Assembly (NCBI RefSeq): GCF_008795955.1
Contig: NZ_VMHN01000001.1
Span: 1,178,001 to 1,242,000 of the forward strand
Length of the DNA stretch: 64,000 bases
Reading direction: 5' to 3'
DNA from: Marinobacter denitrificans
GTDB taxonomy: Bacteria > Pseudomonadota > Gammaproteobacteria > Pseudomonadales > Oleiphilaceae
The notes beneath the pieces are model-generated. The model made no database searches. It had not been told where the DNA came from and saw only the letters and a list, made by a program, of their open reading frames with translations. A program made the translations under genes and the position numbers. This document shows, one piece after another, positions 57,170 to 64,000 of this stretch; the first letter of the stretch is position 1; each line of letters begins with the position of its first letter.

Positions 57170-59743
57170 GTGCGCCATATTGTTCAGCTTTTCGCCCTCG
57201 TGGGCGTATTGATCATAATGGCTTTCGGAACCCAGGCAAGCCCTCCTGAATCCGGGTTTGCAGAGCCGGATATGGACTACATCCGGGTGACTAGTTCAGA
57301 AGATCTGGATTTCAGGGAAGCACTTGCTTCTGATCGTTGGCAGTCACTGGAAGGCGAAAGTCCTAACTTCGGCTACATCCGCGATACCGTGTGGCTCCGC
57401 CTTCCTGCGTCAGCCCTTTCAGAAGTGCCTGGCCCCCGGCAGGTGCTGGAAATCCGCTATCCTCAGCTCGACCATATTACCTTCTACCTTCTTGAAAACG
57501 GCGTGGTCCGCGAGCGAATACTGACCGGGGACCATTTCCCATTTGACCAGCGCCCGGTCCAGCACCGCAACTTCCTGTTTACCTATGACATAGATCCCGA
57601 CAATAAGTACGAGATACTGCTACGGGTTCGCAGCCAGGGGGCCATGCAGATTCCAGTCCGACTCTGGAAGCCGGCTGCGTTCTTTGAGGCCGCGTCAGTC
57701 GAAGATCAGATGCATGCGATTTACTACGGCATCCTGATCATGGTGATTTTCTTCAATCTGTTCATTTTTCTGGCGCTGCGCGAGCGCATGTATTTGTTGT
57801 ATGTGCTTTCCACCCTGGGGTACCTGTTGTTGATTGGCGGCCTGAACGGCAGCACTTACCAACTGCTCTGGCCAGGGCTGCCCTGGTTACACAACCAGGC
57901 AATGATGCTGACGGTACCGATTGCCCTGATCTTCACCCTGCTGTTCTCCCGCGCGTTCCTTAACCTCAGATCCACCAGCCCCAAAATGGACAAACTGGTC
58001 TGGTATACCGTGCTGGTGAACCTTGCGGTGGTCGTGCTCACCTTTATTACTGATTACAGCATTGCCAGCCGGCTTACCGTTGCCCTGGCGATTCCCAGTT
58101 GTCTTTTACTGACAGCGATCGGGCCACTGCAGTGGATCCGGGGTAACCCTCAGGCCAGCTATTACACCATTGCCTGGGCATTGCTCACGGTGGGCAGCGC
58201 CGTAACTGCTGCCAACAAGTATGGGCTGATTCCCACCAATTTCGTGACTGTTTATGGCATGGAAATCGGCTCGGGGCTTGAAGCCATTCTGTTGACCATC
58301 GCCCTCGCAGCCAGGCTGTATCAGGAACGCGAAGACAAGGTGCGGGCACGGGAAGCGGAGATTGCCGCCATGGCGGCAAGACGGTCGGCGGAACTCAGGC
58401 TGATTGATCAGGCGCTGCACAACCCGCTGACTGGCTTGCCCAATCGCGCCTGCCTGGAGATGATGATTAACGAGTTGATCGCCCGGGAAACGGACAAACG
58501 TTTTTCCATATCCGTGATCCACCTTACCAACCTTCCGTCTATCACCAAAACCCTCGGACATCGCAACACGGATCGCCTGATCGAACTGGCGGCCCGGCGT
58601 TTTAACAGTATTGTGGGAGACCTGCCCGGCATCTGTGCGGTGGAGACCACAGAACACCAGTCGTTCTATCTCGCCTCGCTGGAATCGTCCACCTTTGGCT
58701 TTGTGGTAGAGACCGACACATTGGCAGAGGTTCCACGGGCCGTGGCCCATGCCCTGCAGGAACTCCGCGAACCGCTGGATTACCTGGGCATGCAACTACC
58801 CCTGGACCCGCGCACCGGCACTGCCATCTCTCCTGACCACGCCACGGACGCCAACACATTAATCCGCAGGGCTTTCATTGCCCAGGGATCGGAAGAAGCC
58901 AGAGACCGCGGGCTGGCCTTTTACCACCCATTGCGGGATTCTTACAGTGCGGACCGCCTGACAATGGCTTCTGACCTCAGGCACGCCCTGAAGAACGACA
59001 AGCTTGCACTCTACCTGCAACCCAAGATGTTACTGAAAACCGGAGAGGTGGTCGGGCTTGAGGCCCTGGTACGTTGGCCGGGCCATAAAAATCCTGTTCC
59101 CGCTGACGAAATCGTTGCCCTGGCAGAACAAACCGGCCTGATCAAACCGCTGACCCGCTGGGTGCTGGAGCAGTCTCTGGCCATCCGCAGCCGCCTGCTC
59201 GAAAAGGGACACAGGCTTGCGATATCGGTGAATATCTCACCAAACAACCTGAGGGAGCGGGACTTCCCGATGTTTGTGCAACGTTTGATGAGCAGTTACC
59301 ACTCCCATCAGGGCGCTATTACTCTTGAGGTCACCGAAACCTCGATGATGCAGGACCCGATCAACTCCCTGGAGGCGCTCAAATCATTGCACGCTACAGG
59401 GATCCCGCTGTCCATTGATGATTTCGGTTCCGGTTACTCATCGCTATCGTATATCAAGCAGTTGCCCGCCAGCGAGATCAAGATCGACCGCTCCCTGGTG
59501 ACCGACCTCGCCACCGAAGCCGGGGACCAGGTGATCGTCAAAACCACCATCGACATGTGCCACAGCCTGGGCTATGCCGTGGTTGCCGAAGGTGTGGAAA
59601 AACAGGAAACACTGGACCTGCTGGAGCAGATGGGCTGCGACATGATCCAGGGCTATTTGCTCACGCCACCGCTGCCTTTCGATGAATTGACAGCCTGGCT
59701 GGACAAACGGGCCCGCCAGGAGAAAAACCGACAAATTGGCTAA
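57170..59743 (+). CDS. 7TMR-DISM c-di-GMP phosphodiesterase with degenerate GGDEF
   Basis: 857 residues from GTG 57170. Signal peptide, then a 7TMR-DISM extracellular domain (about 30-180), seven membrane helices, a GGDEF-like domain (LHNPLTGLPNRACLEMMIN) in which the GG[DE]EF motif is lost (ESSTFG), and an EAL domain. The EAL has LEALVRWPGH, NISPNN, EVTETS, DDFGSGYSS and KIDRSL, so it should hydrolyse c-di-GMP. The DISM domain probably binds a carbohydrate-like or other periplasmic ligand. Overlaps convergent tesB by 4 bp. Confidence 0.9.
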   Translation: MRHIVQLFALVGVLIIMAFGTQASPPESGFAEPDMDYIRVTSSEDLDFREALASDRWQSLEGESPNFGYIRDTVWLRLPASALSEVPGPRQVLEIRYPQLDHITFYLLENGVVRERILTGDHFPFDQRPVQHRNFLFTYDIDPDNKYEILLRVRSQGAMQIPVRLWKPAAFFEAASVEDQMHAIYYGILIMVIFFNLFIFLALRERMYLLYVLSTLGYLLLIGGLNGSTYQLLWPGLPWLHNQAMMLTVPIALIFTLLFSRAFLNLRSTSPKMDKLVWYTVLVNLAVVVLTFITDYSIASRLTVALAIPSCLLLTAIGPLQWIRGNPQASYYTIAWALLTVGSAVTAANKYGLIPTNFVTVYGMEIGSGLEAILLTIALAARLYQEREDKVRAREAEIAAMAARRSAELRLIDQALHNPLTGLPNRACLEMMINELIARETDKRFSISVIHLTNLPSITKTLGHRNTDRLIELAARRFNSIVGDLPGICAVETTEHQSFYLASLESSTFGFVVETDTLAEVPRAVAHALQELREPLDYLGMQLPLDPRTGTAISPDHATDANTLIRRAFIAQGSEEARDRGLAFYHPLRDSYSADRLTMASDLRHALKNDKLALYLQPKMLLKTGEVVGLEALVRWPGHKNPVPADEIVALAEQTGLIKPLTRWVLEQSLAIRSRLLEKGHRLAISVNISPNNLRERDFPMFVQRLMSSYHSHQGAITLEVTETSMMQDPINSLEALKSLHATGIPLSIDDFGSGYSSLSYIKQLPASEIKIDRSLVTDLATEAGDQVIVKTTIDMCHSLGYAVVAEGVEKQETLDLLEQMGCDMIQGYLLTPPLPFDELTAWLDKRARQEKNRQIG

Positions 59744-60597
59744 CCACGGTGGCGAATCAAGGCTTCCTGTGTGGTTGAGGCCACCAGCCTTCCCTGCTGG
59801 TCAAAGAAGTTGCCACGATTGAAGCCGCGTCCGCCGGACGCACTGGGGCTGTCCTTATCGTAGAGCAGCCAACCGTCCATACGGAACTCACGGTGGAACC
59901 AGATGGAATGATCCAGACTGGCTATCTGCATCTTCTTGCTCATGAACGTCACGCCATGGGGATTCAGTGCGGTTCCCAGGAACGAGAAGTCTGAGGCATA
60001 GGTCAGCAGGCACCGGTGCAGTACCGGGTCGTCCGGCAGATGCCCCTGGGTGCGGAACCAGCTTTGTTTATAGGGCGGGCGGGGTTCGGGCTTTAACGGA
60101 TTGACCGGATCCACCGGCCGGATTTCGATGGGGCGATCCCGCACCAGAGTATCTCGCAGGTGCTCCGGCACATGGGGCGCAAGCATCTTGCCATAGTCCT
60201 GTTCTGACTTGAGGCTGTCAGGATCCGGGGCAGACGGCATGTCCAACTGGTGCTCGAACCCCTCCTCGGCGACCTGGAACGACATGGAGCCGGTCAGTAT
60301 TTCCTTGCCGCCCTGGCGTGCAATTACCCGCCGTACGGAAAAACTGCCCCCGTCGCGGACCCGCTGCACTTCGTAGTCGATGGGCATGCTGTGATTGCCG
60401 GGGCGGAGGAAATAGGCGTGCAGGGAATGGGGCAGGCGCCCCTCCACGGTGCGGCTGGCGGCCATCAGGGCCTGCCCGAGAACCTGCCCCCCAAATACAT
60501 TGGGAAAGCCGAGGTCTTCGCTGTCCCCCTGAAAGTGGTCGTCACCCATCGGGGAAAGATCCAGCAGATCCACCAGTTTTCTGGTTACTTCCAGCAT
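59740..60597 (-). CDS. tesB: Acyl-CoA thioesterase II
   Basis: 285 residues from ATG 60597, set by AGGAG 6 nt upstream. Two hot-dog domains: FGGQVLGQALMAASRTV with LHAYFLRPGN in the first, and LGTALNPHG, MSKKMQIASLDHSIWFHR in the second, as in TesB. It cleaves medium- and long-chain acyl-CoAs. It is convergent with the DISM/EAL gene and upstream of no obvious partner. Confidence 0.92.
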   Translation of the reverse strand: MLEVTRKLVDLLDLSPMGDDHFQGDSEDLGFPNVFGGQVLGQALMAASRTVEGRLPHSLHAYFLRPGNHSMPIDYEVQRVRDGGSFSVRRVIARQGGKEILTGSMSFQVAEEGFEHQLDMPSAPDPDSLKSEQDYGKMLAPHVPEHLRDTLVRDRPIEIRPVDPVNPLKPEPRPPYKQSWFRTQGHLPDDPVLHRCLLTYASDFSFLGTALNPHGVTFMSKKMQIASLDHSIWFHREFRMDGWLLYDKDSPSASGGRGFNRGNFFDQQGRLVASTTQEALIRHRG

Positions 60598-60677
60598 GCC
60601 CGCTCCTGTCAATTTCGTTAGCTCACGAATGAGTTTCTACCGTAAGCCGGGGACTTTCGCAATCCCGATGCCGCTGA

Positions 60678-61832
60678 TTAATCGTGGATAGGCGGCACTT
60701 CTTTTGACAGGGCCTGTTTCTCCACCGCATAACGGCCGGTTACCGCAAAACCCAGAACATCGCCGGAATCGCCCCTGAACAGCGCCCGGACGTCCTGGCC
60801 TTCAGCATCCACTTCCCAGCTTCCGGGGGCCTCTGGCGGTGGCGGGCAGACCGCCGTCGGGCAACAGGGTGTCTTGATCATGACCGGCATGGTGCCGTAC
60901 TTCACCTCGGTTCGTTCCCCTGCCAGGGTTTTCGCCAGGGCACGGGCACAGGTCATCAGTGGCATGACATAGAGCAATACGTGGCCATCCACTTCGGCGC
61001 AATCACCCAGGGCATAAATGTCCGGAGCGGACGTTTCCAGTGCCCTGTTCACCACAATTCCGCGACTGGTCTCAAGACCCGCTGCAGCCGCCAGCTCTGT
61101 GCGAGGCCGCAGCCCGACGGCAGAAATCACCAGATCAGCATCCAGTTTCTCACCATTGGCCAGCGTCAGCTCCACGCCCTTCCCACTGTCGGCGATGTGC
61201 TCCACCACGGTTTCCAGATGAAACCGAACCCCGAGGTCTTCAAGACCACTGCGAACTGCTTCTGCGGCAGGTGAGGGCAACAGCCCCGGCATCAGAGTAT
61301 CAGAAGGGGCAATCACGTCGACCTCGTAGTCGCCATTGCGCAGGTCATTGGCAAACTCACAACCAATCAGGCCAGCCCCCATAATGGCCACTCGCTTTTT
61401 GCCCTTCAGGGCGTTACGAAAAGCACGGTAATCCACCAGGTCGTTAATCGAGAACACGTGTTCCTGCCCATCGCCAGCGATGGACAGGCGTATCACATCC
61501 GCGCCCCAGGCCAGCACCAGCTTGCTGTAAACCAGCCGTTCATCTCCCAGCACCAGTTCATGGGCATCCGGATCAATACCGGTGACGGTGGTGTAGGTGC
61601 GCAGCTCCAGGTTCAGTTGCTCGACCATGGCGTCGGCCGAGGCCTGAGCCAGTTCGTCGGCTTCCTTACCCTTGGTAAAGCCGGTTGAGAGCATGGGCTT
61701 GGAATAGCTGAAGCCATCGTCCGCCGTCACCATCACAATGGGCGTATTCGTGTCCTGTTTACGAATTTCCTTCGCCAGGGTGTAACCCGACAACCCGCTT
61801 CCCACAATCACAATGGGTGCATCTGTGCTCAT
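60678..61832 (-). CDS. rubB: Rubredoxin reductase
   Basis: 384 residues. FAD motif IVGSGLSGYTLAKEI at the N-terminus, a central NADH motif IMGAGLIGCEFANDL and the FAD-closing ALGDCAEVDG. It passes electrons from NADH to rubredoxin, which feeds alkane hydroxylase or other oxygenases. rubA lies 37 bp upstream in the same direction. No alkB is in this window. Confidence 0.92.
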   Translation of the reverse strand: MSTDAPIVIVGSGLSGYTLAKEIRKQDTNTPIVMVTADDGFSYSKPMLSTGFTKGKEADELAQASADAMVEQLNLELRTYTTVTGIDPDAHELVLGDERLVYSKLVLAWGADVIRLSIAGDGQEHVFSINDLVDYRAFRNALKGKKRVAIMGAGLIGCEFANDLRNGDYEVDVIAPSDTLMPGLLPSPAAEAVRSGLEDLGVRFHLETVVEHIADSGKGVELTLANGEKLDADLVISAVGLRPRTELAAAAGLETSRGIVVNRALETSAPDIYALGDCAEVDGHVLLYVMPLMTCARALAKTLAGERTEVKYGTMPVMIKTPCCPTAVCPPPPEAPGSWEVDAEGQDVRALFRGDSGDVLGFAVTGRYAVEKQALSKEVPPIHD

Positions 61833-61869
61833 TACCTGCTCTCCGACTCTGTCATCTGTACCGGGATCA

Positions 61870-62037
61870 TCAACCGATTTCGATCATCTCAAAATCTTCC
61901 TTGCCCACGCCGCAGTCCGGGCACTCCCAGTCCTCTGGGACATCTTCCCAGGCAGTCCCGGGCGCGATGCCGTCGTCTGGCCAGCCCTCAGCTTCATCGT
62001 AAATAAATCCGCACACAACGCATTGCCACTTCTTCAT
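61870..62037 (-). CDS. rubA: Rubredoxin
   Basis: 55 residues, read directly from ATG 62037 to TGA. It begins [20 protein letters not shown], with Fe ligands in CVVCG and CPDCG. GGAGGAAG precedes the start. The single Fe-4Cys protein would accept electrons from the adjacent rubredoxin reductase. Its place before rubB and near ubiC/ubiA matches pseudomonads. Confidence 0.96.
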   Translation of the reverse strand: MKKWQCVVCGFIYDEAEGWPDDGIAPGTAWEDVPEDWECPDCGVGKEDFEMIEIG

Positions 62038-62300
62038 AGCCTTCCTCCGAAACTCATCAGGGCGCGATGATAATTGTCAGACAATCAAGCGCGCAAGTCT
62101 TTCTGTGTCAGCCGGACACCGCACAAACCGGGAACCATCATACCCACCGCTGCCCCGTTGACCAATGCCAGTGCCGACGGACGTTTGGCAGGTTTTGTGC
62201 CAATAGCCATAAATACCGACCTGCCGCAGCCCGAACGCCCCCTCCCTTCGGCGCGCCTCCTCCGGTATAATCCCCCGTTTTACGACAGGACCCGACCTTT
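62038..62300. other. Intergenic region between divergent rubA and hpt
   Basis: 263 bp with no supported gene. TATAAT at 62266-62271 is a plausible -10 for hpt, but the -35 is poor. TTGGCA at 62185-62190 and TGCCAA at 62198-62203 form a short inverted repeat of unknown meaning. Confidence 0.4.
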
Positions 62301-62858
62301 ATGACCGATACCGTCGCCGAACTTAACCAGGTAATGGCCGAGGCCGACTGCCTGGCAAGCGAAGAGCAGGTACAGGCCGCCGTACAGTCCCTTGCGGACG
62401 ATATTACCGGGCGCCTGAAAGACACCAACCCCCTGCTGTTCTGCGTGATGAACGGCGGCCTGATCCTCACCGGCCAGTTATTACCGCGACTGAAGTTCCC
62501 GGTACAGGCGGAATACCTCCACGCCACCCGCTATCGGCAGGAAACGACCGGCGGGATACTGGAATGGAAACTGAGGCCGGATGCCGACATGAATGGCCGC
62601 ACCGTTCTTATTGTCGACGATATCCTTGATGAAGGTACGACCCTCTGTGCCATCGCGGATTACTGTCTTGCCCATGGCGCCAAAGAGGTCCTGACGGCGG
62701 TGCTGGTGGACAAACAGCACGACCGCAAGGCAAGGCCGGATCTCAAGGCCGACTTCACCGGGCTGGAAGTGGAGGACCGCTTCCTCTTCGGCTACGGCAT
62801 GGACTACAAAGGCTACTGGCGCAACGCCCCGGGAATTTATGCCGTCAAGGGACTGTAA
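62301..62858 (+). CDS. hpt: Hypoxanthine-guanine phosphoribosyltransferase
   Basis: 185 residues, type I phosphoribosyltransferase. The PRPP motif is VLIVDDILDEGTTL; CVMNGGLILTGQLL is the phosphate-binding loop. It salvages hypoxanthine and guanine. Its 3' end overlaps the ubiC start by 20 bp. Confidence 0.9.
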   Translation: MTDTVAELNQVMAEADCLASEEQVQAAVQSLADDITGRLKDTNPLLFCVMNGGLILTGQLLPRLKFPVQAEYLHATRYRQETTGGILEWKLRPDADMNGRTVLIVDDILDEGTTLCAIADYCLAHGAKEVLTAVLVDKQHDRKARPDLKADFTGLEVEDRFLFGYGMDYKGYWRNAPGIYAVKGL

Positions 62859-63381
62859 CCCTGTTGGCATCCCCCCAACGGACTGGTACCGCTCGTTTTC
62901 AGCAGCCGGACTGAGAAACCCGGCGGTTCATGGCACGCTTGGCCACTGGCTGAAACTGGAGGGTTCCCTGACCCGGGCCCTGCAGCTTCAGTGTCGCGAG
63001 AGCTTTCGTGTGGACATTCTTCAGGAAGGCTTCGCCCGCCCCACCGCGGAAGAAGCCCGCACCCTCGGTATCCCGCTGCGCCAGAACACCTGGGTGCGGG
63101 AGGTCTGCCTGAACGGCGACAACACGCCCTGGGTACTTGCCCGCACCATCATCCCCCTGGCAACGCTGGCAGGACGCGGTCGTCGCCTGCGCAATCTCGG
63201 CCGCAGGCCGCTGGGAGCTTACCTCTTCAGCAACCCCGAGTGGCAACGGGGTCCGTTCGAGACAGGGCTGTGCCACCGCCACAACAATGCTCAACCACTG
63301 GCGGCACGCCGGTCCCGATTCTTCAGTGGCAACCACTCACTGCTGGTGGGCGAATACTTCCTTCCCACCCTGATCGGTTGA
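62839..63381 (+). CDS. ubiC: Chorismate pyruvate-lyase
   Basis: 180 residues from ATG 62839, which overlaps hpt by 20 bp; no later in-frame start fits the family as well. [33 protein letters not shown] and [20 protein letters not shown] are UbiC motifs. It releases 4-hydroxybenzoate from chorismate, the first committed step to ubiquinone. ubiA, the next enzyme, follows. Confidence 0.93.
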   Translation: MPSRDCNPVGIPPTDWYRSFSAAGLRNPAVHGTLGHWLKLEGSLTRALQLQCRESFRVDILQEGFARPTAEEARTLGIPLRQNTWVREVCLNGDNTPWVLARTIIPLATLAGRGRRLRNLGRRPLGAYLFSNPEWQRGPFETGLCHRHNNAQPLAARRSRFFSGNHSLLVGEYFLPTLIG

Positions 63382-63472
63382 CACTCCAGCCACCGAGCCT
63401 TTAACCGGGGCGCCACCGCTGGCTATAATCCCCGCTCAGTCACTTGCACTTTACCCGATACGGATCAAGCCC

Positions 63473-64000
63473 ATGCTGTCCAATGCTGTGCCCACCCACA
63501 TACAGGCCCGCCTTGCAGACTACGCACGCCTGTTGCGCCTCGACCGTCCGATCGGCAGCCTGCTTCTGCTTTGGCCGACCTACTGGGCCCTCTGGCTGGC
63601 TGCAGACGGCTTTCCCGGCATCGGCAACTTTATCGTGTTTACCCTCGGTGTTTTCCTGATGAGGGCCGCTGGCTGCGCCATCAACGACTTTGCCGACCGC
63701 AAAGTGGACCGCCACGTAAAACGCACCAAAGACCGCCCCCTCACGTCTGGCCGGATCGAAGCCTGGGAGGCCGTTGCGCTGTTTGCCGGCATTTGCCTGA
63801 TCGCTTTCCTGATGGTGGTGCTGTTCACCAATACCCTGACGCTGTACCTCTCTTTCGGCGGCGTGATACTGGCGTTCATTTATCCGTTCATGAAACGCTA
63901 CACCCACCTGCCCCAACTGTTCCTGGGTGCAGCCTTTTCCTGGGCCATCCCCATGGCCTGGGCTGCCGAGGCCGGTGAGGTTACCCGCATGGCCTGGCTG
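63473..64000 (+). CDS. ubiA: 4-hydroxybenzoate polyprenyltransferase, partial (C-terminus outside window)
   Basis: 176 codons from ATG 63473, still open at the right edge. [20 protein letters not shown] is the UbiA start, and [20 protein letters not shown] holds the first aspartate-rich motif that binds the prenyl diphosphate with magnesium. Membrane helices follow. It attaches the polyprenyl tail to 4-hydroxybenzoate made by UbiC. It is 91 bp after ubiC; TATAAT at 63424-63429 may give it an extra promoter. Confidence 0.95.
   Translation, partial: MLSNAVPTHIQARLADYARLLRLDRPIGSLLLLWPTYWALWLAADGFPGIGNFIVFTLGVFLMRAAGCAINDFADRKVDRHVKRTKDRPLTSGRIEAWEAVALFAGICLIAFLMVVLFTNTLTLYLSFGGVILAFIYPFMKRYTHLPQLFLGAAFSWAIPMAWAAEAGEVTRMAWL

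Overview
The window is a contiguous piece of a gammaproteobacterial chromosome. Gene content and local order point to a marine, hydrocarbon- or lipid-using relative of Marinobacter. Several blocks match Pseudomonas aeruginosa order from memory: vfr-osmC-speD; rpmB/rpmG, radC, coaBC, dut, algC, argB; dsbA, cytochrome c4, engB; ppk-hemB; rubA-rubB near ubiC-ubiA. The window looks like ordinary core chromosome. I saw no transposase, phage gene, rRNA, tRNA or CRISPR array.

Layout. 0-5 kb: edge of an M14 peptidase, a glycine betaine/choline-type ABC importer (binding protein, permease, ATPase) and a family 3 solute-binding lipoprotein. 5-14 kb: META-domain lipoprotein, GST, an AraC-type regulator divergent from a membrane fatty acid hydroxylase/sterol desaturase with tandem operator-like repeats between them, two alpha/beta hydrolases, the molybdate importer modABC, and a Vfr/Crp regulator divergent from OsmC-speD. 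15-22 kb: pirin, PrkB and a 1252-residue PilZ/DUF1631/GGDEF/EAL protein with degenerate catalytic motifs. 22-32 kb: a long leftward run coaBC-dut-algC-argB-(unknown protein with an Sm-like tail)-argE-argA, divergent from radC and the L28/L33 ribosomal operon. 33-37 kb: EEP-family nuclease, dsbA, dihaem cytochrome c4, engB.

36-42 kb: a TetR regulator divergent from aldehyde dehydrogenase, a Tat-signal small protein and a GMC oxidoreductase. A perfect 16-bp palindrome sits between the -35 and -10 of the promoter. This reads as a regulated alcohol-to-aldehyde-to-acid oxidation unit. coaD follows. 42-48 kb: YdgA/DUF945 protein, ppk, Mg-type hemB, lipase chaperone lifO without a lipase beside it, and a SutA-like small protein. 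48-53 kb: TetR plus AidB-like acyl-CoA dehydrogenase, DUF503, PanP-type decarboxylase (beta-alanine for CoA, linking to coaBC and coaD). 53-64 kb: Pit phosphate transporter, GGDEF cyclase, MioC flavodoxin, 7TMR-DISM/EAL protein, tesB, rubredoxin reductase, rubredoxin, hpt, ubiC, and ubiA cut by the window edge.

The most unusual feature is a family of five intergenic elements (about 108-113 bp) at 23.7, 38.8, 41.3, 50.9 and 53.2 kb. Each has two 28-bp inverted arms that differ between copies but pair with each other at 24-28 of 28 positions. The arms enclose a 52-57 nt core that always starts ACGC in element orientation and holds two small hairpins with a conserved TCCM (TGGA on the other strand) apex. 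Every copy starts 23-62 bp after a stop codon.
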